A stretch of 64,000 nt of DNA, taken from the NCBI GenBank assembly GCA_045627385.1, contig JAZQNO010000028.1, forward strand, positions 1 to 64,000. The letters are read 5' to 3'. Origin of the DNA: UBA1757 sp045627385. GTDB lineage: Bacteria; Bacteroidota; Bacteroidia; Bacteroidales; UBA1402. The notes under the pieces are model-generated. The model was not told the origin of the DNA. It did no database searches and saw only the letters and a program-made list of their open reading frames with translations. The position numbers were made by a program, and so were the translations under genes. This document shows positions 1 through 7,878 of this stretch, piece by piece (positions within the stretch are counted from its first letter, which is position 1; every line of letters begins with the position of its first letter).

Positions 1-1002
1 ATCAAACTGAAGAACGGCAAATTCGGACGTCTGTTCGAACCGCTCACCAAGCTTTATTCGCTGCCCAACTACGGCGAGTTGGATCCTACCACGGCATTCG
101 CTCCCTTCTTTACGCTTTTCTTCGGTCTCTGCCTGGGAGACGGCGGCTACGGCCTGCTGGTCTTCCTAGCGGCCACTTTCGCCAAGAAGAAATTGCCCGC
201 TCTGAGAGGCTACGCCGTCATGGGCCAGTGGCTCGGCGTCTCCACCATGGTCGTGGGATTGCTCACCGGTATGATTTTCGGCGTGTCTCTGGATGGTGTG
301 GCCTGGCCCTGGCTGGCCAATGTCAAGCACATGTTCGTGACTTCCAACAACTATCAGATAGCCGGTTATGACCCGATGATGGTGTTTGCCATCTGCATCG
401 GTTTCCTGCAGATCCTGTTTGCCATGGGATTCAAGGTGGTGCGCATCTCCACCCGTCTGGGCTTGAAGTACGCCTTGAGTGACCTGGGCTGGCTCGTCCT
501 GCTTGTCGACATGACGGTTTTCCTGGTGTTCAGCCTCTTGAAAATCGCTCTGCCGATGCCCGCCACTTATCTGATTTGGGGAATCGCCGGTATCTGTGCC
601 GTGCTGATCTTCTTCTTCAACAGCCCCGGAAAAAATCCGCTGCTTCAGTTCGGTTCGGGACTTTGGGGAACCTACAACATGGTCAGCGGCCTTTTGGGCG
701 ATGTGCTGTCTTACATCCGTCTGTTCGCCCTCGGACTGGCCGGCGGCATTCTGGGCAGCGTCTTCAACCAGCTGGCTTTCCAGGCCGGCGGCGGACTGCC
801 CGTCTGGATCGGATGGCTGCCCACGGCGCTCATTCTGGTCTTCGGCCACGGACTCAATTTCTTCCTCTGCATCATCAGTTCCATCGTGCATCCGCTGCGT
901 CTGACCTATGTGGAATTCTTTAAGAACTGCGGCTACGAAGGCGGTGGCAAAGAGTATCAGCCCTTCAGGCGTCAGGCTGTGTCTTCCGAAGAGAATGCCT
1001 GA
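1..1002 (+). CDS. ntpI: V-type ATP synthase subunit I, C-terminal part (5' end outside window)
   Basis: The frame is open from base 1 to a TGA at 1000-1002, giving the last 333 residues of the large membrane stator subunit of a V/A-type rotary ATPase. The visible part is the multi-helix membrane domain, with about seven hydrophobic segments. It carries the family segment YIRLFALGLAGG near visible residue 238, whose Arg (about residue 240) normally sits in the ion half-channel facing the rotor ring. Subunit K follows 46 bp downstream, as in other Bacteroidales V-ATPase operons. The soluble N-terminal arm lies before the window. Family assignment is secure; the true start cannot be seen. Confidence 0.93.
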   Translation: MKLKNGKFGRLFEPLTKLYSLPNYGELDPTTAFAPFFTLFFGLCLGDGGYGLLVFLAATFAKKKLPALRGYAVMGQWLGVSTMVVGLLTGMIFGVSLDGVAWPWLANVKHMFVTSNNYQIAGYDPMMVFAICIGFLQILFAMGFKVVRISTRLGLKYALSDLGWLVLLVDMTVFLVFSLLKIALPMPATYLIWGIAGICAVLIFFFNSPGKNPLLQFGSGLWGTYNMVSGLLGDVLSYIRLFALGLAGGILGSVFNQLAFQAGGGLPVWIGWLPTALILVFGHGLNFFLCIISSIVHPLRLTYVEFFKNCGYEGGGKEYQPFRRQAVSSEENA

Positions 1003-1048
1003 TTTTTTTTAAGACAACAAACAATAACAATTCAAAATAACAAAAACA

Positions 1049-1498
1049 ATGATGACAAATTTGATTCTTGCCTATGTTGGCATCGGTTTGATGATTGCCC
1101 TTTCGGGCACCGGTAGTGTATTCGGTCTGACCATTTGCGGTAACGCCGCTATCGGTGGTTTGAAGAAACGTCCTGAAGCGCTGGGTACTTTCGTGCTCCT
1201 GTCGGCTCTTCCTTCCACTCAGGGTATCTACGGTTTCGTGGCTTATTTCATGATTATCGGCAAGGTTTCCGCCGAAATGACCGCTCAGCAGGCCGCCGCC
1301 GTCTTCGGCGCTTCTCTGGCTGTCGGTATCGTCTGCCTGCTTTCCGGTATCCGTCAGGGTCAGGTCTGCGCCAACGGTATCAACGCCACTGCCAGTGGCA
1401 ACAACGTCACTGCCGGTACCATGGTGATGGCCGCATTCCCCGAATTCTACGCCATCCTGTCGCTGCTGTTCCTCATCCTGGTCGGCGGCACCATCTGA
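1049..1498 (+). CDS. ntpK: V-type ATP synthase subunit K (rotor ring proteolipid)
   Basis: A 149-residue, four-helix proteolipid of the double-hairpin 16-kDa type that forms the ion-carrying rotor ring. Only the second hairpin keeps the ion-binding carboxylate (E132 in AAFPEFYAIL). The first hairpin has PSTQG at the equivalent place. Compared from memory with the sodium-pumping Enterococcus hirae NtpK, the ligands Leu, Thr, Gln, Gln and Glu have counterparts at L54, T57, Q58, Q103 and E132. This suggests Na+ rather than H+ coupling, which is an inference. Two ATG codons are adjacent (1049 and 1052) and either may start the protein. It is the last gene of the operon. Confidence 0.94.
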   Translation: MMTNLILAYVGIGLMIALSGTGSVFGLTICGNAAIGGLKKRPEALGTFVLLSALPSTQGIYGFVAYFMIIGKVSAEMTAQQAAAVFGASLAVGIVCLLSGIRQGQVCANGINATASGNNVTAGTMVMAAFPEFYAILSLLFLILVGGTI

Positions 1499-1522
1499 TG
1501 GTCCGGTTCTGAAGGAATAGGT

Positions 1523-1554
1523 CGACGGTCGCGGCAATTCTGCCGCGACCGTCG
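1523..1554 (+). terminator. Hairpin after the V-ATPase operon
   Basis: A perfect 14-bp stem (1523-1536 with 1541-1554) and a 4-nt loop (ATTC) lie 25 bp after the subunit K stop. There is no T-run behind it, so termination is inferred from position and stem strength; it could instead protect the mRNA 3' end. Confidence 0.5.
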
Positions 1555-1586
1555 CTGTCTGTACCGGACGGTTTGCAAAGAATTCG

Positions 1587-1594
1587 TATCTTTG
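1587..1594 (+). promoter_or_regulatory. -7 box of the mnmA promoter
   Basis: TATCTTTG fits the Bacteroidetes -7 consensus TAnnTTTG. It ends only 8 bp before the mnmA ATG, so the predicted transcript has an extremely short leader. No convincing -33 box is visible. Confidence 0.55.
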
Positions 1595-1602
1595 TGCCGC
1601 AA

Positions 1603-2826
1603 ATGAAAGAAAAAGTCGTCATAGGTCTGTCGGGCGGAGTCGATTCCAGCGTGGCTGCGTATCTGCTGAAACAGCAGGGATACGAAGTCATGGGTGTCTA
1701 CATGATCAACTGGAAAGACACGGTCGGGACCCTTTCGGGTGAATGCCCCTACGAAGAAGACGTGCTCATTGCCGAACTGGTGGCCCGCAAACTCGACATT
1801 CCTTTCAAGGTGGTCGATTTGAGCGACACTTACCGTCAGCGGGTGGTCGACTACATGTTTTCGGAATACGAAAAGGGCCGCACACCCAATCCCGATGTGC
1901 TTTGCAACCGCGAAATCAAGTTCGACGCCTTTCTGAAAGCGGCCGAAGAACTCGGTGCCGACCGCATCGCCACCGGACACTACTGCCGTTGCGACGAGGT
2001 GCTGAACGCTTCCGGCGAGAAGATGCACCGTCTGCTGGCCGGCTCCGATTCCAACAAAGACCAGTCGTACTTCCTTTGTCAGCTTTCTCAGGAACAGTTG
2101 TCTAAGGCTATGTTCCCGGTGGGAGACCTGCTCAAACCCGAAGTTCGTCGCATAGCCGCCGAATTGGGTCTGGCCACCGCTCAAAAGAAAGATTCTCAAG
2201 GCATCTGCTTTGTCGGAAAGGTGGACCTGCCGGTTTTCCTGCAGCAGAAACTGAAGTCGCGCGAAGGGGACATCGTGGAGATTCCGGCCGATTTCAAAGC
2301 CTATTCGCGCCTGTATCCTGAAGATCTGCATGCCCGTCTGGAAAAGCAGTCGCGCCCGTATTTCTACCGTCCGAAAGACGGCCGTACGCTGGGACATCAC
2401 GAAGGCGCCCAATTCTACACCATCGGCCAGCGCAAGGGCCTGCATATCGGAGGCACCGAAAAGCCCATGTACGTGATTGCCACCGATATCGAGAACAATC
2501 TGCTGTTTATGGGGCGCGGCGACGAGCATCCCGGACTTTTCAGGAAAACGCTTTTCATCGCTGCAGATGAAATCCATTGGGTACGGCCCGACAAGGCGCT
2601 CAGCCTGCCGGCCGAAGGCTCATCGGCTACGGACGGTGCGCCGGCAGTGGCCGACTATATGGTGAGAATACGCTATCGCCAGCCGCTTCAGAATGCCAGA
2701 CTGTACCTCTATCCGGAGGGTCTGTACATCGATTTCGAACAGCCACAGAAAAGCATCACGGCCGGACAGTTCGCGGCCTGGTACGACGGCGAAGAACTGG
2801 TCGGTTCGGGCGTCATCCACGCCTGA
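1603..2826 (+). CDS. mnmA: tRNA-specific 2-thiouridylase MnmA
   Basis: A 407-residue cytoplasmic enzyme that thiolates U34 of Lys, Glu and Gln tRNAs. It has the N-terminal PP-loop ATP site GLSGGVDSS, the catalytic cysteine in PNPDVLCNREIKF, and the second active-site cysteine in SQGICFVGKV, followed by the C-terminal beta-barrel region. The in-frame codons before 1603 would overlap the -7 box, so ATG 1603 (MKEKVV) is chosen, which also matches the family N-terminus. Many Bacteroidetes carry two MnmA-type paralogues, and the window does not show which one this is. Confidence 0.95.
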   Translation: MKEKVVIGLSGGVDSSVAAYLLKQQGYEVMGVYMINWKDTVGTLSGECPYEEDVLIAELVARKLDIPFKVVDLSDTYRQRVVDYMFSEYEKGRTPNPDVLCNREIKFDAFLKAAEELGADRIATGHYCRCDEVLNASGEKMHRLLAGSDSNKDQSYFLCQLSQEQLSKAMFPVGDLLKPEVRRIAAELGLATAQKKDSQGICFVGKVDLPVFLQQKLKSREGDIVEIPADFKAYSRLYPEDLHARLEKQSRPYFYRPKDGRTLGHHEGAQFYTIGQRKGLHIGGTEKPMYVIATDIENNLLFMGRGDEHPGLFRKTLFIAADEIHWVRPDKALSLPAEGSSATDGAPAVADYMVRIRYRQPLQNARLYLYPEGLYIDFEQPQKSITAGQFAAWYDGEELVGSGVIHA

Positions 2827-2833
2827 CATCCGA

Positions 2834-4792
2834 TTATTTCGAATCGCCTGTCTCTGAACGTCTTTCGGGGAAAGGTGCACGGAATCCGCAACCTTCTTTC
2901 CAGCGGCTGCAGCCGTATTGAGTGCGTCCCCGGATGATGGTGCCCTGACGGCAGAGCGGACACCGTTCGCCGGCCAAATCGCTCTTCACCTCGAACACCA
3001 CGTCGCAGACCATCTGCTTGAGCTCCTGCAGAAAGTCCTTCGCCTGGTAGGTGCCGTGCTCGATTTCACGCAGTTTCTTCTCCCAACGGCCCGTCAGTTC
3101 GGCCGATTTGAGCAGTTCGTTGTTGATGGTGTGAATCAGCTCGAAAGCGGTCGGGGTGGGGATGAGGTTCTTTCGTTCCTTGCGGATGTAGTTACGCTTG
3201 AAGAGCGTCTCGATGATGGCGGCCCGAGTGCTGGGGCGTCCGATGCCGTTTTCCTTGAGCGCATCGCGCAGTTCCTCGTCTTCGACAGTCTTGCCGGCTG
3301 TTTCCATTGCACGCAGCAAGGTGGCTTCGGTGTAGGGTTTGGGAGGCGTGGTCCATTTTTCGGCCATATCCGGCAGATGAGGCCCGTGTTCCATTTCCAC
3401 GAAGATGGGCAAGGTCTTTTCCGGGGCTTCACCGGCCGCAGCGGTGTTTTCGGAATTTTCCGCACCTTCGTCTGTCGCGTTGGACCCTTCGGCAGGCGAT
3501 TTTTCAAATACCGTCCGCCAGCCGGCCGAAAGGACGGTCTTGCCGCTGACTTTGAATTCGGTCTTTCCGGCCTGTCCTAGTACGGTGGTCGTGGCGATTT
3601 TGCAGTCGGGCCAGAAGACGGCGATGAAACGGCGGGCCACCATATCGTAAACAATCTGTTCCTGCTGGCTCAATCCGCTGGGTTTCACACCTGTAGGAAT
3701 GATGGCGTGGTGGTCGGTCACCTTGCTGTTGTCGAAGACTTTTTTAGACTTCGGCAACTTTTTCCCGCTTTCCAGAAGGGGAGCGGTCAGGTCGGGATAG
3801 AGTTCGGAAATGCCTTTGAGCGTGCCGGGCACCTTGGGGTAGATGTCATCGCTCAAGTAGGTGGTATCCACACGTGGGTAGGTCGTGAATTTCTTCTCGT
3901 ACAGGCTTTGGATGAGTTTGAGCGTCTCGTCGGCCGAGTAGCCGTGTTTCCGGTTGCATTCCACCTGCAGGCTGGTCAGGTCGAAGAGGCGCGGGGCATA
4001 TTCGGTCCCGTTTTTCTTGTCGACCTTGGTCACGGTGAATTCTTCTTGCCGGACGGCTTCCAAGGCTTTCTGTATTTCAGCCTGATCGGTGAATTTCCCT
4101 TTGGTGGCCGAGAAGACGGTGTCGCGATAGGTGGTCTTCAATTCCCAATACTGCTCGGGCTTGAAGTTGTCGATTTCTTCCTGACGGCGCACGATGAGCG
4201 CCAGCGTCGGGGTTTGTACGCGTCCGACCGACAGCACCTGACGGTCGCGCCCGTAACGGATGGTGTAGACACGTGTGGCGTTCATTCCCAGCAGCCAGTC
4301 TCCGATGGCGCGCATCAGGCCGGCTTCGTAGAGATGCTGGTATTCGTCCTGAGGCTTCACCTGTTTGAAGCCTTCGCGTATGGCTTCGGGTGTCAGGGAC
4401 GAAATCCAGAGCCTTTGGACGGGACACTGGCATTTGGCCTTCTGCATCACCCATCGCTGGATGAGTTCGCCCTCCTGGCCGGCATCGCCGCAGTTGATCA
4501 CAGCGTCGGCCTTTTCCATAAGGCCCCGGATGATGTCGAACTGTTTCTGCACGCCTTTGTCTTCGGCCACTTTGATGGAAAAACGTTCGGGAATCATCGG
4601 AAGACGCCCCAATGACCAAGGCTTCCAATTGTCGGTATATTCTTGAGGCTCAAGCAGACGACACAAATGACCGAAGGTCCAGGTCACCTGGTAACCGTTT
4701 CCTTCGATGTATCCGTCGTGTTTTTGGGTGGCACCCAGAAAGGCGGCTATGTCTTTTGCCACGGAGGGCTTCTCTGCTACGCAAACAATCAT
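2834..4792 (-). CDS. topB: DNA topoisomerase III (type IA)
   Basis: A 652-residue type IA topoisomerase. The protein begins MIVCVAEKPSVAKD, the Toprim start, which fixes ATG 4792 rather than an upstream in-frame codon. Further landmarks are the acidic Toprim segment NCGDAGQEGELI, the LSVGRVQTPTLALI motif, and the catalytic tyrosine in FTTYPRVDTTYLS. A C-terminal four-cysteine zinc motif starts CPLCRQGT. An acidic, low-complexity insert rich in Glu, Ala and Asn lies near residues 430-460. It converges on mnmA with only 7 bp between stop codons. It relaxes negatively supercoiled DNA and decatenates precatenanes, often with RecQ, which is also in this window. Confidence 0.95.
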   Translation of the reverse strand: MIVCVAEKPSVAKDIAAFLGATQKHDGYIEGNGYQVTWTFGHLCRLLEPQEYTDNWKPWSLGRLPMIPERFSIKVAEDKGVQKQFDIIRGLMEKADAVINCGDAGQEGELIQRWVMQKAKCQCPVQRLWISSLTPEAIREGFKQVKPQDEYQHLYEAGLMRAIGDWLLGMNATRVYTIRYGRDRQVLSVGRVQTPTLALIVRRQEEIDNFKPEQYWELKTTYRDTVFSATKGKFTDQAEIQKALEAVRQEEFTVTKVDKKNGTEYAPRLFDLTSLQVECNRKHGYSADETLKLIQSLYEKKFTTYPRVDTTYLSDDIYPKVPGTLKGISELYPDLTAPLLESGKKLPKSKKVFDNSKVTDHHAIIPTGVKPSGLSQQEQIVYDMVARRFIAVFWPDCKIATTTVLGQAGKTEFKVSGKTVLSAGWRTVFEKSPAEGSNATDEGAENSENTAAAGEAPEKTLPIFVEMEHGPHLPDMAEKWTTPPKPYTEATLLRAMETAGKTVEDEELRDALKENGIGRPSTRAAIIETLFKRNYIRKERKNLIPTPTAFELIHTINNELLKSAELTGRWEKKLREIEHGTYQAKDFLQELKQMVCDVVFEVKSDLAGERCPLCRQGTIIRGRTQYGCSRWKEGCGFRAPFPERRSETGDSK

Positions 4793-4849
4793 ATCGTGCT
4801 GACAATCTGTTAGTCCGAAAACAGGCTTTCGGACCATTGTTTCAACTGA

Positions 4850-4857
4850 CGAAGTTA
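4850..4857 (-). promoter_or_regulatory. -7 box of the topB promoter
   Basis: On the minus strand this reads TAACTTCG, one base from TAnnTTTG, 57 bp upstream of the topB ATG. A TTG lies 15 bp further upstream, closer than the usual 19-20 bp. Confidence 0.35.
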
Positions 4858-4882
4858 CTCATTTCCGCCGTCAATTTAAATA

Positions 4883-4914
4883 TTTGGGAAAGAAAAGGCG
4901 AAGAATTATCTTTG
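4883..4914 (+). promoter_or_regulatory. leuA promoter (TTTG-N20-TATCTTTG)
   Basis: TTTG at 4883-4886, a spacer of exactly 20 bp, and TATCTTTG at 4907-4914 form a textbook Bacteroidetes vegetative promoter. The leuA ATG follows 20 bp after the -7 box. Confidence 0.7.
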
Positions 4915-4934
4915 CGGCTTGAAAACAGCGCAGG

Positions 4935-6431
4935 ATGGCAGAACGCATCTACATATTCGATACGACGCTCCGAGACGGTGAACAGGTGCCCGGATGCCAG
5001 CTCAACCGCTTGGAAAAGGTGGAGATAGCCCGCGCCCTTGACAGTCTGGGCGTGGATATCATCGAGGCCGGATTCCCCATATCGAGCCCGGGCGATTTCG
5101 CATCGGTCCAAGCCATATCGAAAGCGGTCCGTCGGCCAGTCATATGCGCCTTGGCCCGTTCGATGAAAAAGGACATCGAAGTGGCCGCCGAATCGCTGAA
5201 ATATGCCGAACGTCCCCGCATCCACACTGGACTGGGAACTTCCGACGCGCATATCCGCTACAAATTCAACTCCAATCGCGATGCCATGTTGGAACAGGCG
5301 GTCGAGGCTGTCCGCTTTGCCCGCAATCTGGTGCCCGAGGTGGAGTTTTACGCCGAAGACGCGGCCCGTACCGACAATGAATACCTGGCTCGGGTGGTCG
5401 AGGCGGTCATCAAAGCGGGCGCCACGGTCATCAACATTCCGGATACGGTCGGCTATTGCCTTCCCGACGACTTCGCCTCAAAGATATCCTACCTAAGGCA
5501 ACAGGTGGAAGGCATTGAGAATGTGCTGCTTTCTGTCCACTGTCACAACGATCTCGGACTGGCCACCGCCAACACGATGGCCGGTGTCTGTGCCGGCGCG
5601 CGACAGGTGGAAGTGGCCATGAACGGCGTAGGCGAGCGCGCCGGCAACACGGCCCTCGAAGAGATTGCGATGATTCTGAAGACACATCGCGGACTGGGCT
5701 ATGAAACCGGTCTCGACACGCAACTGCTCACGCAGACCAGCCATCTGGTCTCCCACATGATGGGCATGCCCGTCCAGCCCAACAAGGCCGTGGTGGGCCG
5801 GAACGCCTTCGCCCATTCGTCGGGCATCCATCAGGACGGCGTGCTCAAATGCCGCGAGACCTACGAAATCATCGATCCGCGCGAAGTCGGTTTCAACGAC
5901 GATTCCATCCTGCTGACGGCGCGAAGCGGACGTGCCGCGCTGAAACACCGTCTGGAACACTATGGTGTGAAACTCGAAGGCGGGCGCCTGGACGAGGTCT
6001 ATGAGGAATTTCTCCGTCTGGCCGACCGCAAGAAAGACATAAAGGATGACGATGTGCTGGCACTGGTGGGACGTGAACGTGCCGCCGGACGCCGCATCCG
6101 TCTGGAAAGTCTGAAAGTGACCTCTGGAAAAGACATGAAGGCGACAGCCGAAATAGGCCTGCTCGTTTCCGGAGAGCTCAAGACGGCTTGCGGCGAAGGC
6201 AACGGCCCTGTCGATGCCGCCGTTTCGGCTCTAAAACAACTTGTCCCCTACGAGATGACCATGCAGGAATTCCTTATCCAGTCCATCACCAAAGGCAGTG
6301 ACGACACCGGAAAGGTGCACATGCAGGTGGGCTACGAAGGCAACAGCTACTACGGATTTGCCGGCGACACCGACATCGTCACCGCAACGGTCGAAGCCTA
6401 CATCGACGCCATCAACAAATTTGTCTTCTGA
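4935..6431 (+). CDS. leuA: 2-isopropylmalate synthase
   Basis: A 498-residue enzyme of the DRE-TIM metallolyase family that condenses acetyl-CoA with 2-oxoisovalerate, the committed step of leucine synthesis. The signature IFDTTLRDGEQVPGC is at the N-terminus. The metal-binding HCHNDLGLA lies near residue 195, and NGVGERAGNTALEE and AHSSGIHQDGVLK follow. A C-terminal region of about 120 residues fits the LeuA allosteric (leucine-binding) domain. Length and regulatory domain favour LeuA over citramalate synthase, though substrate cannot be proved by eye. leuB, leuC and leuD are not adjacent. It has its own promoter and converges on the pectate lyase gene. Confidence 0.9.
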   Translation: MAERIYIFDTTLRDGEQVPGCQLNRLEKVEIARALDSLGVDIIEAGFPISSPGDFASVQAISKAVRRPVICALARSMKKDIEVAAESLKYAERPRIHTGLGTSDAHIRYKFNSNRDAMLEQAVEAVRFARNLVPEVEFYAEDAARTDNEYLARVVEAVIKAGATVINIPDTVGYCLPDDFASKISYLRQQVEGIENVLLSVHCHNDLGLATANTMAGVCAGARQVEVAMNGVGERAGNTALEEIAMILKTHRGLGYETGLDTQLLTQTSHLVSHMMGMPVQPNKAVVGRNAFAHSSGIHQDGVLKCRETYEIIDPREVGFNDDSILLTARSGRAALKHRLEHYGVKLEGGRLDEVYEEFLRLADRKKDIKDDDVLALVGRERAAGRRIRLESLKVTSGKDMKATAEIGLLVSGELKTACGEGNGPVDAAVSALKQLVPYEMTMQEFLIQSITKGSDDTGKVHMQVGYEGNSYYGFAGDTDIVTATVEAYIDAINKFVF

Positions 6432-6462
6432 TCGGACGGACAAGCCGACTGACGTATCCGGA

Positions 6463-7878
6463 TTATCGGCAGACTATTTTCACGCAATGCTCCCGGCAGC
6501 GGACCAGGTAGCAGCCTTTGGGCAGTTCTCCCGTGTCGAAACTGTTTTCAGCTGTCAGCATCCGTTCCCCCGTCAGGCTGAAGACCTCCAGCCGACCGTT
6601 TCCGCAGACGTTTTTTCCGTCAAAAGACAATTCTCCATCCGACTGGACGCTTGAAATCGCATCTTCCCGACCGATTTTCAAAGGATCGCTCAAGGTCGGA
6701 CCAGCTCCGTTTTCCTCTGTCAGGATTCTGGGAATCAATCGGAAATTGAAACCTTGATAGGCGTAGGGAAGATTCACGCTGCCTACGGAAGTGGGGGTGT
6801 AAGCTTCTGAAAAATAGTTGTCGCCTTTCCAGACGTATGCTTTGGCTCCGCTTTGGCTGAAGCATTTTTTCACCCCTTTGGCCCAATAGTTGTTTTCGAT
6901 GACGAATTCGGAATTGATGCACGGATTTACCGTGCCGCCCGCTCCGGGACAGTTGTAGTAGTTGTTGAGCAGGTGGATGGTGCCGAAGTTGGCCATCGGC
7001 ATACGGGCCTTGCAGCCCTCGCCCCAGATGTTGGCGAAGAAGGTTGTGTTCAGTTTGTCCTCGTCTGACGTATTGCTGGAGCTGCTCCCGATCAGATTGG
7101 TGTATTGGTGGACGTAAGACCTTTCCGTGTATTGGAATACACACCAGCTGACCGTGACGAAATCGGCTTCTTTGGTGATGTCGAAATTGCCGTCGATGCC
7201 GTCGGTGAAACGGCAGTGGTCCACCCACACGTGCGTGGATTTGTTTAGAATGGACAGCAGGTCGCAACCTCCCACATCGATAGATCCGGGACCGACGAAG
7301 TCAATGTTGCGCAGGATGATGTTGCTGCATTCGTTGAAGGTGAAGATGCCCGATTTGCGATAGGCTTCGGTGGCATCGCCTGTGTGGTCGATCATCAGCT
7401 GACGCGTCTTCCATTCGCATTCCTCATTGACATCGACACCGTTGCTCAAGGTTCCGCCCGTACCGCTGCTGCCGCTCAGTGTCTTGACCTTGTTGTCGTC
7501 CATCAGTTTTTTAATCTCGTCTGTGACGTACCATTGGGTGCAGAGCCTGGCCCCGTTGATGCCCACGACGGTCTTGTTGGAGAGCCACTTGAACTGGATG
7601 TAGGAGGACAGTGTGAAATCGCCGCCGCTGCCGTCGAGGATGACGACATCGTAGTCTCTGATGGCGTTGGAAATGCGGTTCCGCATGTCCTGCCCGTCCG
7701 ATTTGAGCGTGATGGTCTTGCCGTTGCCGCCTCCTGTCAGGCGATAGTCGTCGCCCGAAGTGAGGGAAGTGCAGCAGGCCCATCCGAAAGGAGCGTTCAG
7801 GTCATATGGGGATAAACCGGCCCCTGCGGCGGAACCGGCCGCCAACAGGAGAAACACGAATGTCAGCAGATGTCTCAT
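6463..7878 (-). CDS. Secreted pectate lyase, PL1-like, with T9SS-type C-terminal tail
   Basis: A 471-residue protein with a Sec signal peptide (about residues 1-20) and a right-handed beta-helix core. Polysaccharide lyase family 1 motifs are visible: VWVDHCRFTDGIDGNFDI (calcium-binding Asp region) and CKARMPMANFGTIHLLNNYY (the R-x-P-x-x-x-x-G-x-x-H-x-x-N-N pattern). The last 35 residues include LEVFSLTGERML and LPKGCYLVRC and resemble the type A sorting domain recognised by the type IX secretion system. Export to the cell surface is therefore likely. It should cleave polygalacturonate by beta-elimination. Its ATG (7876-7878) lies immediately after the glutamine synthetase stop with no spacer, so the two are probably co-transcribed. 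Confidence 0.88.
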   Translation of the reverse strand: MRHLLTFVFLLLAAGSAAGAGLSPYDLNAPFGWACCTSLTSGDDYRLTGGGNGKTITLKSDGQDMRNRISNAIRDYDVVILDGSGGDFTLSSYIQFKWLSNKTVVGINGARLCTQWYVTDEIKKLMDDNKVKTLSGSSGTGGTLSNGVDVNEECEWKTRQLMIDHTGDATEAYRKSGIFTFNECSNIILRNIDFVGPGSIDVGGCDLLSILNKSTHVWVDHCRFTDGIDGNFDITKEADFVTVSWCVFQYTERSYVHQYTNLIGSSSSNTSDEDKLNTTFFANIWGEGCKARMPMANFGTIHLLNNYYNCPGAGGTVNPCINSEFVIENNYWAKGVKKCFSQSGAKAYVWKGDNYFSEAYTPTSVGSVNLPYAYQGFNFRLIPRILTEENGAGPTLSDPLKIGREDAISSVQSDGELSFDGKNVCGNGRLEVFSLTGERMLTAENSFDTGELPKGCYLVRCREHCVKIVCR

